From the NCBI RefSeq assembly GCF_019649055.1, contig NW_026570252.1, positions 868,001-932,000 of the forward strand: a stretch of DNA of 64,000 nucleotides, given 5' to 3'. A program made the position numbers and the translations under genes. The notes under the pieces were generated by a model. It worked only from the letters and a program-made list of their open reading frames with translations. It did not search any database and was not told the origin of the DNA. Position 1 is the stretch's first letter. Each line of letters opens with the position of its first letter. Positions 12,718 through 22,600 of this stretch are shown piece by piece. Source of the DNA: Paramacrobiotus metropolitanus (Eukaryota; Tardigrada; Eutardigrada; Parachela; Macrobiotidae).

Positions 12718-12728
12718 TGGTAGCAGAG
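12718..12728 (+). promoter_or_regulatory. Primer-binding site, initiator tRNA-Met type
   Basis: TGGTAGCAGAG follows the LTR directly. It is complementary to the 3' end of eukaryotic initiator tRNA-Met (CUCUGCUACCA) over 11 contiguous bases, after which the match breaks. Confidence 0.85.
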
Positions 12729-12910
12729 CCGACAGCGGTTCTCTGATTGAATTGATCTGATCTGATTTGAATTGTGTCAGGCAAAATTGGCCTGTTATTT
12801 GACGTGTTACCCGCGACCAGCAAGGCGCAGGTCTGTGTGACAGCAAAGCGCATACCACAAGCGGTGCAATTTCCTCCAACGGACGCGGATTTCCAGCTTC
12901 GGTTTTCGGT

Positions 12911-13059
12911 ACGGTATCTTCAGCGAAGAACCGTGCTGTTTCCTTAGCTGTGCAAGAGTGCAAGAGTTCAGTCGCCAGTGTTCCTCGGTGTAGAGTCTTC
13001 AGCGAAGACCTACACTGGTGTCACTGGTACTCGGCAAGGATTCAGCGAATCCTAAGCCG
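12911..13059 (+). other. Three leader hairpins with an identical TTCAGCGAA loop
   Basis: Hairpins lie at 12,911-12,934 (stem ACGGT/ACCGT plus TC/GA), 12,988-13,015 (stem GTGTAG/CTACAC plus GTC/GAC) and 13,032-13,059 (stem CGGC/GCCG plus AGGA/TCCT). All present TTCAGCGAA, and each has unpaired A on the 5' side of the stem. The stems differ in sequence yet pair, while the loop is invariant: paralogous covariation within one leader. The position just 3' of the primer-binding site is where retroelement packaging or dimerisation signals lie, so that role is inferred. Confidence 0.8.
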
Positions 13060-13139
13060 TGGGCCACAAGCGGCGAAGCGCCAAAAGGGGCGCACGGAAG
13101 AGACCAGATCAGACTCCTCCAAATTGGAGTAGAGCACAA

Positions 13140-13173
13140 CTACTGTTGCTACGGCAGTCAGCCGGCACAGTAG
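13140..13173 (+). other. Leader hairpin of the ACGG...GCCGG family
   Basis: CTACTGT pairs with ACAGTAG and encloses a 20-nt loop with TACGGCAGTCAGCCGG. A 21-nt stretch (13,146-13,166) recurs exactly at 35,316-35,336 in the 3' region but inside a different stem (AGGAG/CTCCT). The nearby GGGCCACAAGCGGCGAA at 13,061-13,077 also recurs in the 3' tandem repeats. Confidence 0.8.
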
Positions 13174-13604
13174 CAGACTAAAAGCGTGCGGCACAACCGC
13201 TACGGAAAAGCGGCAGCGCGGGAGCGGATTGTGGAGAAGAAATTGGATCATCTGGATCACTTTCCCGTGGAAAGGACGGTTGACAGGTAGAAAAACGGTT
13301 ATTAATTACGGGATTGGTTAGCTGGTAAAATTGGCAATTTTCATTGGTCCGTTCTGAGCTGAGCATAGACGTAGGCGGAGTTTTGCACACGGCGCGCATG
13401 TCTGGCCGTTGACCGTGACGTCAGGCAGATATAAAATTTAAATGGAATAACGTGATTGGTCAGTTATCGGAGCTGTGATTGGTCGAAATTTGAACTGAAT
13501 AATTTGAGCTAGCGAACCAATAGTAACGAAGTAAACAACGTAAATGGGGATTTTCCATTGAACTTGAGCTGTAATGGGAAATTTGAATTGAGACGCGATA
13601 TTTA

Positions 13605-14000
13605 GAAAGGGAAAGTGACCTTTAACCAAAATTGAGCTGGAAAGTGACCTTTAACATTGAGCTGGAAAGTGACCTTTGAGCTGAGTTGGAAGTGACCTTT
13701 ATCAAAAGTTGGAACTGATTAAGTTGACCCAAAAAGTGACCTTTTAACGAAGTTGAAATCGAGTCAGTTAGTAGTACAGCGATATTAGCAGCTGTAGAAT
13801 TTTATTCGTAAAAGTGTTCTGAACTGTAAAAAGGCTCTCGAAGTTTTGTCTGAAAAGTGACCTTTAGGGCAAATCTCTCGAACTTTTTATCGAGAAAGTG
13901 ACCTTTAAACGGAACTTAGCCGAAATTTTTCAAACGAAAAGTGACCTTTAACAAGGACTTGATAAAGTTCGAAGTAAAAGTGACCTTTAGGGCAACTTTT
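13605..14000 (+). repeat. Array of nine TGACCTTT motifs in the untranslated leader
   Basis: AAAGTGACCTTT or a close variant occurs nine times between about 13,614 and 13,990, spaced about 20-90 bp, all in the same orientation. It is the inverse complement of the AAAGGTCAC motif that dominates the coding regions downstream. No open frame covers the array, so it is not a protein repeat. Confidence 0.9.
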
Positions 14001-14064
14001 TAAAACCATACAATAACGTGCGTGTGAGAACAATTGACAGGAGCGTCCAAGTTATCCGATCAAC

Positions 14065-17000
14065 ATGGACAAAGATAATGAGGAACCGACATCACACAGC
14101 AGCCAGGGAAGCAGGAGCTCCCGAGGATCACAGCAAAGCGCAGTTGATCCTTATAAAAAGGAATACAAGTCGCTCGCGCGTCCAGTCGGACATGACAGAC
14201 AGACCCGAGCGGCTGTGACCTTTGCAAGGAAGGACATCAAAGGCAGCGACAGCACGTACCAAGTGGCGCTTGGAGCTACACAGAACGAAGAGAGCTCCAG
14301 CGGAGACGGAAAGCAAACCCCCGCGTCTGTGGCGGGAGGAAAACCGATGAACCAGACAAAGGTCACTGGGGAGGAAAAACCCACAGAAAAGGAAGTGGAG
14401 GCAGTCGGGGTATCCCAGCCAGATACCACCACTGTCAGAATAAACGAGCAGGATAAAAATGTGAACCTGACTCAATCGGGAGGTGAAAAGACAAAGGTCA
14501 CCGAAGAGGAACTGGCTGAACTCGGATTGAGTGACCTTTCCTTGAATGACAAAACGGCAGACGATGACCTTTGGGCAACTCCAATGGTCTCAGATGAATC
14601 CAATGAATCGTACTTCACGGATGATGAAACGACGATGAATATGTCGTTCCAATCCGCGATGAGACAAGCTGACCGTGCTGAAGAGATGACACCGTTTAAG
14701 GACATACCCGAGAACCTTATTGAACGAACAAAAACTGGAAAGGTCATCAACGTAAGATCACCGTCACCGAACAGTCCCACGGCAACTTTGAGGAGACGTG
14801 TCAGTGAATTGGAAAAGGAACTTGAAAATAACGAATGTCAGGCGGACAAGCGGAAACAGGAATACCGGGAAAGACTGACAACACTTGAAACCCGCCTGTT
14901 CGATCTGGAGCAGCAACAGGGTGACCTTCAAAGTGCCGCCGATGGTTGGAAACTGAAATACGAAAGACAGAAGGAATTGGCTGACGAATACTTGAAAATG
15001 GCAGATGACAGAGAAATGGAAGGTCATCTCGCAGTCAATGACCTAAATGAGAGTATGTCGGAGGAATCAGCGGAAAGGTCACGGCACTTAGCCGAATTGA
15101 AGGAGGAGTGTGACGAACTGAAACAAAAGGTCACTGAGGCTGAAACAAAAAGAGACGAATACGCGACCAAACTCGCCGAAGCTACCCAACGATTGTTGAC
15201 AAATACCACTGAGGTATTCAAGCTCAGGAACGATCTGAAGCAACGGGACGAGAATATCGGAATCCTCCAACGAGAATCGAAAGGTCATCAGAGAAGAGCT
15301 GATGAAGCCGTCCAAGCGGCTAAAGACCTGAGGGACCTTACAGCCACTGAAGGAGTGAGGCTGGAAAAGGAGATAAAGCAGGTGACGGAGGAGAACAAAG
15401 AGTTGAAGGAAGATAAAGAAAAGGTCACCGCAGAGAACATTGAATTGAAAGAAACCGCTAAGACAATCGTTGAACAAGGTCTGAGATGGGAGCACGAGGC
15501 ACATCTCCTTGATGTAAAGGTCACCGCGCTCGAATTGAAAGATAAAGAGTGGCAACAAGCGGTTCACCAGAAGACACAGGAAATCATCAGACTCAACACG
15601 GAGTTGATAGATATGACCCAAACGGTAATGACGGGGGAAGACGAGGTCACCCAGACAAAAAACCAGCTGAAGGCAGCAGCGGAAGAATATATAAAACTAG
15701 AAAGAGAAGTGACCCAATTGGTAGAACACATCAAAAAGACGGAAAACGATACCGAAAAGATCGTTCAAGAAAGGACATTCCAACTTCACCATCATATGCT
15801 GAAGGTTAATCAGGAAAATCAGGATTTGAAAATCGAGAAGGAAGAATTTCAACTGAAGGTCAGACGCCTCGAAGACGAGAATAAGGCCCTCAGTATGTCC
15901 AATAAACAGAAGGATGAACAACTCCTGCAATATGGAGTGAAGACGGCAATAGTGGAGTCTCCCCCGCCCAGTTATAGCAAGGCGCATGAAACGGGCAAAA
16001 GCTTCCACTTTGAGATGCCGCTGCGAACTGGCACCGGTAAAGGAAGCATTAAAACGGAGCGGAATGGCGAAAAGGTCAACGAGGATAAAGAGCAGCTGTC
16101 GGAAGGTTACCCGCATATGAGTCGGGGTGACCCTTCACAGTTTCCTCCGCACATCGAAACGAACGTCTTTGTCAACGAAGGACGACGAGACGAACAATCC
16201 AGTCGACAAGAGCGCCCAAGGAAGTCCCGCTACGCAAAGGAGAGGCGTAATACAAATGACGACGAAAGTGGCGAAGAGGAAGAGGATCAGAAAGTGCAAT
16301 CGGGATTTGCATTAGCAAAAGCACTCAACTCCATGGCTCGAAAAACGCCACTGGTGACCTTTGATGGTAGTCGCGATACAGTGAATGGCTGGACGAGGCT
16401 GGTAAAAGACACTCAACGAACATACCAACTTACCGATGACCAGATCATGATCGAAATAGCCAGCGCAGTGAAAGGTCCTGCTAAAACCTGGTTTGAAAGC
16501 GAAAAAGATATCGCATCAGAAGACGGGATTGAATATTCAGTAACAGAATGGATGGACAAGTTTAAAGATGAATACGGTGATCGAGATGAAGAAGTCCTAG
16601 GTTTACGTGAGGCCTACGCAAGAAAATTTGAACTCGGAAAGGAATCGCTTGACCAGTACTATCAAGCGATGATGCGATTCAAAGCAAAACGGATTATTAC
16701 GGAAAAACAAGCAGTGGGCTTCCTGATCGAAGGATGTAGAGTGGATAATGAACTCTACAAGGCTTTGCGTACACAGAAGTGCAGAACGCCAACCGATGTA
16801 AAGGATTTCTTCAGACACTGGGCAACGGGAGAAGAGAAATATAAGGCGCCTAAAGGTCAACGTAACCAAGATTACGCGACAATTCGGTCTGGCCCCGTTG
16901 AGAATGTGCCACAACAAAGGATGGCGGCAGTACCAGTTCAGCAGCCGGTTGAATACCGTGTGGAGACTCCGGTCAGAGAGGTCATGGAAAAGGTGACCTT

Positions 17001-17856
17001 TATCGACAGTCAGACGGGACAGCCAATAACATATGCGATGGTCGCGGCGATACAAGCGGCGGCTCAAGTGAGACCGGCACCTCAGAATGTGGCCCCACCG
17101 ATACCACAGAACGTGGCCCCTATCAATACTGGGTTACCACAACAGGGAAACGGCAACTTTGTTGGAAATGGATATGGAAATGGGAACTGGAACGGAGGTC
17201 AAGGAAACTTCCGAAACCAAGGCCAAGGACAAGGCAACTTCCAGCCGAACAGAGGAAACCAGAATAACTTTCAACAGAACCAGGGGTCACGAACGGAATT
17301 TAAGTTCCAGATGATTGATGGATGGGTGGCGAACAATGCGCAGATGTGCCAGTACTGTATGTATGGCAACCACCAGACGCAAGGATGCAAGTTTGCCAAC
17401 ACACCACCGGACCAGAACCCGAACCTGTTTGCCTTTAACGAGTGGCAACGACTGCGCGGGCTTGGTGGTTGGCGCCTAGCGGTGAATAACGGATATGACC
17501 TCATCGCCCAATGGTACCAGCACAAAGCAAATTTCCAGAATCAGCAAGGAAACGGAAATTATGGAAACAGAAACGGGGGGCAAGGCGGTGGCAACCGTGG
17601 CGGCTTCCGCGGCGGCTTCAGAGGAAGAAACAGAGGCTTCGGTCGTGGAAATTGGAACGGTGGCAACCGAGGCAACGGAAATGGAGGTGGCCAAGGAAAC
17701 TACCAACAGGGTGGTGGCCAATACAATAATGGCGGCGGCGGACAGAATATGAACTCGGCTAATGATATCGGACAACAACAGGGAAATGTACAAGGAAATG
17801 TGCAGGGCGCTCAACAAGGAGGTGCGCCGGTTCAGGGAAACGGGCAAGATCAGTAG
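14065..17856 (+). CDS. gag: Gag polyprotein of the giant LTR element, 1263 residues
   Basis: Residues about 240-620 are a long heptad-rich, charged coiled coil. Residues about 755-935 match the capsid-type retrotransposon Gag pattern (TFDGSRDTVNGW, then WFESEKD, WMDKFKDEYGD and YYQAMMRFK). A CCHC zinc knuckle is present: C1095, C1098, H1103, C1108 (CX2CX4HX4C). The C-terminus is Gly/Asn/Gln-rich with RGG-like repeats, expected to bind RNA. At 1263 residues it is several times the usual Ty3-type Gag, mainly through the coiled coil. Near the stop lies a -1 frameshift signal. ATG at 14,065 follows the motif-rich leader; the ATG at 14,018 in another frame opens only a 66-codon frame. Many codons are parts of AAAGGTCAC motifs. 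Confidence 0.88.
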   Translation: MDKDNEEPTSHSSQGSRSSRGSQQSAVDPYKKEYKSLARPVGHDRQTRAAVTFARKDIKGSDSTYQVALGATQNEESSSGDGKQTPASVAGGKPMNQTKVTGEEKPTEKEVEAVGVSQPDTTTVRINEQDKNVNLTQSGGEKTKVTEEELAELGLSDLSLNDKTADDDLWATPMVSDESNESYFTDDETTMNMSFQSAMRQADRAEEMTPFKDIPENLIERTKTGKVINVRSPSPNSPTATLRRRVSELEKELENNECQADKRKQEYRERLTTLETRLFDLEQQQGDLQSAADGWKLKYERQKELADEYLKMADDREMEGHLAVNDLNESMSEESAERSRHLAELKEECDELKQKVTEAETKRDEYATKLAEATQRLLTNTTEVFKLRNDLKQRDENIGILQRESKGHQRRADEAVQAAKDLRDLTATEGVRLEKEIKQVTEENKELKEDKEKVTAENIELKETAKTIVEQGLRWEHEAHLLDVKVTALELKDKEWQQAVHQKTQEIIRLNTELIDMTQTVMTGEDEVTQTKNQLKAAAEEYIKLEREVTQLVEHIKKTENDTEKIVQERTFQLHHHMLKVNQENQDLKIEKEEFQLKVRRLEDENKALSMSNKQKDEQLLQYGVKTAIVESPPPSYSKAHETGKSFHFEMPLRTGTGKGSIKTERNGEKVNEDKEQLSEGYPHMSRGDPSQFPPHIETNVFVNEGRRDEQSSRQERPRKSRYAKERRNTNDDESGEEEEDQKVQSGFALAKALNSMARKTPLVTFDGSRDTVNGWTRLVKDTQRTYQLTDDQIMIEIASAVKGPAKTWFESEKDIASEDGIEYSVTEWMDKFKDEYGDRDEEVLGLREAYARKFELGKESLDQYYQAMMRFKAKRIITEKQAVGFLIEGCRVDNELYKALRTQKCRTPTDVKDFFRHWATGEEKYKAPKGQRNQDYATIRSGPVENVPQQRMAAVPVQQPVEYRVETPVREVMEKVTFIDSQTGQPITYAMVAAIQAAAQVRPAPQNVAPPIPQNVAPINTGLPQQGNGNFVGNGYGNGNWNGGQGNFRNQGQGQGNFQPNRGNQNNFQQNQGSRTEFKFQMIDGWVANNAQMCQYCMYGNHQTQGCKFANTPPDQNPNLFAFNEWQRLRGLGGWRLAVNNGYDLIAQWYQHKANFQNQQGNGNYGNRNGGQGGGNRGGFRGGFRGRNRGFGRGNWNGGNRGNGNGGGQGNYQQGGGQYNNGGGGQNMNSANDIGQQQGNVQGNVQGAQQGGAPVQGNGQDQ

Positions 17857-17877
17857 GCACCGGTGAGCCTATTGATC
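17835..17877 (+). promoter_or_regulatory. -1 programmed ribosomal frameshift signal at the end of gag
   Basis: The heptamer G GGA AAC (17,835-17,841) is in the correct phase for gag codons GGA and AAC. A 6-nt spacer follows, then GATCAGTAGGC (17,848-17,858) pairing with GCCTATTGATC (17,867-17,877) as an 11-bp stem with one G-U pair and loop ACCGGTGA. The -1 frame is open through the gag stop (17,854-17,856) into the next ORF. All three classical parts are seen; efficiency is unknown. Confidence 0.85.
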
Positions 17878-19223
17878 GACCCGACCCGAAACCACCGGAT
17901 AAAAAGGGAATGGAAAGGTCACCACTGCAGAATGGTACTGCAGTGAATGTGACCACTGCAACGGCTATAAGGATGCCGTCAGCGCAAAAAGAAAGTGGAC
18001 CGGCTATATGGATGCCGCAACCACAGCAAACGGCTATACGGATGCCGCCACAGCAAATTGAGACGGCTAAATGGATGTCGTCATTGCAAAAGGAAATTGA
18101 AACGGCTATAAGGATGCCGTCACAGCAGCAAAAAGAACTGGTTATCGGGAAACCAGTACAAGTGGATAAAAGGTCACCGCAGAATGGTACTGCGAGTGGA
18201 AACGCGCAACGAGACCAAAGGTCACCGCAGAATGGTACTGCGAGTGGAAATTGTCGTGACGGTAGCGCGACACTGCGAACAGCGCAGCAAAACGAAAGGT
18301 CACCGTATTGCAGCGAAAAGGTGTTAGCTGAACGCCGCGCATTACGTAATGCGAAGATTCAACAGGCGTTGTTGAACCAGAAGAAGCCGCAGAATAGCAC
18401 TACAGAAGAGGATGAAGAAGTGCATCATTCGAAATTCCGAGAGTATATGGAAGAACGCGGCATACCGAATCACCAGAGGTCACCTTCCGTTGGAAAAGTC
18501 CAAGTGAGAAGTAAAGGAGCGAGTGCGAACGCTAAAGGTCACGGTGAAAGCGCCGTGCCAAAAGGTCAAGAAACAGACTTGACACTGCGAACAGCGCAGC
18601 AGAAGATTAGCGAACCGGCACAACAGAACTCCGACGACTCACTTGTAGATGCAGTAACGCTGCAACGGAAGGAAATATGGCGAAAAGTAGCCTACAGACC
18701 GAATGGGAATCACGGGATGTGGATACCCGCGACACCGAAAGCGAAACAAAAAGGTGGAATGTCGCAAGAAGATTACTGGGACATGCGAGAATTGCGAACA
18801 CAACATGAGAGAAAACGACTGGAAGAACTGGTTACCGGGAAAGAAGTCAAAAGGTCACCGAACTTAGCTCCAGTATTCAACGCAACCGAATACAAGAATG
18901 CACAAGCTGACCTGAATAACCCGCGAAACGCACCGCCGGAAAATAAACCGCTGAATTATGGAGAAAAAGTCCCCATACAAAAGTTGACAGGTGGCGGATT
19001 TGTTATAAAGCGCAACGAAAGGTCACAGGACTTAACGCAAAATGAACAAAAGGACGGTCAAATGAAATGGCGCAAACGCAACAGAGTAGCGCAGTTGGAA
19101 GGTCACGGGACTTATCACAAGCATTGCAACAGGATGCTAATGACAAGTCACCGGCCCGAACGGACGGAATGTCTTCGCAGACTAATCCGACGAAAACGAA
19201 TAATGAAGTGTCAGCAAAGGTGA
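17842..19223 (+). CDS. Second ORF (437 residues from its first ATG), read as a -1 extension of Gag
   Basis: The first ATG is at 17,910, but the frame is already open across the gag end, so a Gag fusion through the frameshift at 17,835 is the likely product. The protein is hydrophilic, low in complexity and has no recognised domain. Early on it contains five TAIRMPS-type repeats, which at DNA level are hairpins, then RSPQNGTASGN twice and TLRTAQQ twice, also hairpins. I cannot assign an enzymatic role. It may be a spacer between Gag and Pol whose sequence is governed by RNA structure. It overlaps the next ORF in another frame. Confidence 0.65.
17923..18242 (+). repeat. Two hairpin families in the second ORF
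   Basis: Family one: loop AATGGTA in stems CACTGCAG/CTGCAGTG (17,923-17,945) and CGCAG/CTGCG (18,178-18,194 and 18,226-18,242). Each of these directly follows an AAAGGTCAC motif. Family two: CGGCTATANGGATGCCG (stem CGGC/GCCG, loop TATANGGAT) at 17,962, 18,001, 18,031 and 18,103, with one imperfect copy at 18,064. The perfect 5-bp hairpin CTGCG-AACAG-CGCAG also occurs twice, near 18,270 and 18,584. Confidence 0.75.
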
Positions 19224-19648
19224 TTGAATGGATGACCGAAAAGGGATATGATATGGTTACATATGAAAGGTCACCAGACGGGATGAAAGACAAGGAAGCA
19301 GATGAATTGAAGCGAGCTGACCAAATAACAAGTGAAGTCATTGAGAAGTTGCGAGATAAACGAAACGAAAACCGCAAAGAGGAACTGATCCACGAGGCGA
19401 TAAATGAAGTGACTAAAGGTCACGTGGACAGCACAAAAGCAAATGAGCAAGTGCAGAATGTTGAAAAGGTCACCAGCGGCAAAATGGCTGCAGGGAAGCA
19501 AGCGGATCAGAAAAAACCGCAGAAATTCTATGATGTCCGAACTGACGTCCCACACAGGATTGACAAGTTGAGGGAGATACTGAAAGGTCATAGCATTCCG
19601 GCGAAAGGACAAGTGCCTCCCGACATGGATCCGGGCCAGTATCGCTAA
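19046..19648 (+). CDS. Third ORF between gag and pol (193 residues from its ATG)
   Basis: The frame is open from 19,046 with an ATG at 19,067 and a stop at 19,646-19,648. It lies in the -1 frame relative to the second ORF and overlaps it by about 178 nt. The product is charged and probably helical, with no recognised domain. The overlap has no canonical XXXYYYZ heptamer, so entry may be by another frameshift type, by initiation at 19,067, or the break may be a mutation or sequence error that split one ORF. It in turn overlaps the open pol frame (19,564-19,648), again by a -1 step. Confidence 0.55.
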   Translation, partial: TKGRSNEMAQTQQSSAVGRSRDLSQALQQDANDKSPARTDGMSSQTNPTKTNNEVSAKVIEWMTEKGYDMVTYERSPDGMKDKEADELKRADQITSEVIEKLRDKRNENRKEELIHEAINEVTKGHVDSTKANEQVQNVEKVTSGKMAAGKQADQKKPQKFYDVRTDVPHRIDKLREILKGHSIPAKGQVPPDMDPGQYR

Positions 19649-22600
19649 TTCCTGTGAAATGCAAGATCCATACATTGAAGATTCAAAATGGAAAACTGCC
19701 CAAAAGAATTGAAGCGTACACTCATGAAGTGAAAGTGGGAGACATAAAGGTCAACGCAATGTTGGACACCGGCGCTGAGACGTCGCTGATCAGCAAACCG
19801 TTTTGTGAGAAGAATGGACTTCATATGCTCCCATTGCCACCAGACAGACTGGTGAAGATAAACGGAATTAGCGGAACGTCAGGATTCATGGTGACGCATT
19901 ATTGCGTAGCACCAGTGACCTTAAGGAAAAAGACTAGCGAACATTCATTCTACGTCCGACCGAAGTGTGACGACGTACAGGTGCTACTGGGATTCGACTT
20001 CTTAGAGAAGAAGTTCGTACTAATGGATAATGAAGGCGAAGAGGAGAAAGAAGATGACCCGAAACCGATCGCCAAAGTTCAAGTCGGAAAGGTCACCGAA
20101 CTTGTAAAACAGATGGAAAATGCTCAAACGGTTAACAAAACGCTAATCCCAGTACCAGAGGCACCGGGAAAGGCAAATGAAATGAGGGCGAAAAAAGAAT
20201 TGTCACCATTTGAGCAGCTGCAAATGATCCAACAGGAGATTGAAAATACACTAAACCGGACAATGCTGACACAAAAGGGAAAAGAAAAGGTCATCCCAGT
20301 ACCAGAGGCACCGGGAATGACGAGAGTGCAGCAGAACGAGATTAGCCAACGGACAATCCCGGTACCAGAGGCACCGGAGAAGAAAAGTGAAAGTGGAAAT
20401 GTCAAAAAAGCGAACGAGAGGAAAAAGGAACCGCTTGCGCCAGATATGGATGAGGCGATCATATTTCTCCCGGACGGGAGAAGTATGATCGCAGATAACT
20501 ATGATCAGGGAGCCACAGAAAAAGAATGTGTTAAAAAAGTTATCCCAGTACCAGAGGCACCGGGAACGAAAGATGAAAGGTCACCAGTTGAGAACTGGGC
20601 GTCAGAGCCGGATCCGAAAAATGTCAGTAAGACCTTTTTCGAACCACGATCTGCTACCGAAAATGAAATCGAAGAAAAAGATTTGCAGAGAGTACCAGAG
20701 CGTACCCCGAACTTTTTCGAACCTCGATCTGCTACCGAGAATGACGAAAAGTCACCAACACTTGAAAGGATAGCTGCCACACAGAAAGAAGCGACAGCTG
20801 CAGCGAAAGAATCGCTTGTGCCTGGCTTGGAGTGGGCAAAGTCTATCCCAGTACCAGAGGCACTGGGAGTGAAGACGGCTAAAGTCGGGAAGGACAAAAA
20901 GAGTGAAAGACTGCGGATATTGAAACGCATAGCCGAAGAAGAGCAGATGTTTGTGAGCGAATTCCGCAACAAAGCGCTTGAACAGTTGAAAGGTCACCAA
21001 TTGAACAAAGAGTCAGGGATTATCGAAATATCCTCCGAAGAAGCCAGTATAACAGAAATCGAATGTGAGCAGAAAGCCACAGCACAGGAGAAGAAGGTTG
21101 CCAACCCGCAAATGAATCGAAGGATATTAACTCCAGAAGAACGAATGGGGAGTTGTGGACACGGTTACTACGAGGATCCGTGTAGAGTGCAACCACAATG
21201 GGAATGCACTGAATGTTGTCAAAACGCCTCCCAAGATGACCTTTCAGAATGGCCGAGATGTAACGCTGCATTATCAGATCTTAAAGGTCACGTCCAAAAA
21301 GAAGTGAAAAGTATCATGCGGACAAACGAAATGTGGAAACCACATATCGAACGGTATCATTGGAATAGATATCGGACTTGGTTGTCATGCGTAAAAAACT
21401 TTATTACGGGGAGAGGAAAATGGTTAAACCATTGGCAACAACGCGCGGATAATGGAATTCAAGATCCCTTTGACCAGGTAAAAACGAAAAGGAAACTTGA
21501 AAGGGAAATGGAGGTAATGAACGAAGAAGTACAGCTATGGGAAGAAGCAAGAATAGAACTGTTCTGGGACTTCCGTATAAACCACATGTACAAAGGTCAA
21601 GGGAGAACGGTTATATTCCCAACAGGACTTGGTATACCGGTATATGAATCGGTGTTGGTATTTTGTAAAGCACTCAAAGAGGACAACTGGCAGATATTCG
21701 ACAAATACTGGAGGAAATTTGAAGCGGAGATTCCAACATTTGACACAAAGGAGATGCGCGAATTACAAGTAACTCGGAAAAGAAGGTCACCGGGATTGAT
21801 GGAGAAGAAAAAGGTGACCTTTGCACCAGATCCAGATGGAGTCGACTACCCAGAACGAGGCGGTGATACGTGGTTCATGTACGAAACGATTCCGAGTGAT
21901 GACTGGGTTACCGAAGAGCTGATGGCAAACTGTGTCTTCGTTGGTCCCAAACGACCTAAAGGTCACGAGACGGTCCAACAGGATCAAGTTGATAAAGAGA
22001 CTGTGAAAGAAGTGGAAAAGGAAGAAACAGCTAAAGAGACAGCTGAAGGAGGATCGAACGAGACGGAAGAAAGTCCAAAATCAGCTTTTGACATCGCACG
22101 GATGTTAACAGATAGAGATGAAATGTGGAAGAAGTTTAAGGAGGAAGTCGAAAGGATATCGAATGAACAACAAAACCCAGTAACTGAGGCAAAAAACGGG
22201 GAAAGGTCACTCGATAACGGTGAGGAATGCCCGCCGGTCGAGTTGACCGAAAAGCCATTAATGAACCTCGAGAAAATGGAAAAGTCAAAATTGGATGAAG
22301 AAAGGTCAAACTCCGATCAATCAGAAAGGTCACCAACGAGAATCCGGGTAGCGAGGAGTCACCCGAGAATCGCCGCACGAAATGGGCGCAAGGCAAAGGA
22401 AGCGGACAAACCTCTGCTCAAAAATTCGAAAGCGAAAAAACTTAGCGATTCGCAAGAAAACGAAAGTGACCTTTCATCAGGTGATGAAGGAGTTGATGAG
22501 CGTCCACTTGAAAAGGCTGACAAAGGTCAAGCCGATGCACAGGAATACGAGAGCAGCGATTCGGACTCGGAATGGACGAGTTCAAGTGACAATTCAACGA

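Noticed and set aside
12446-12760. 104-codon open frame repeated at 36,606-36,884
   Set aside because: It lies within the LTRs and is repeated only because the LTRs are; it shows no protein features.
14128-17956. Numerous minus-strand open frames opposite gag and pol
   Set aside because: They mirror the biased codons of the plus-strand ORFs and carry no domains.
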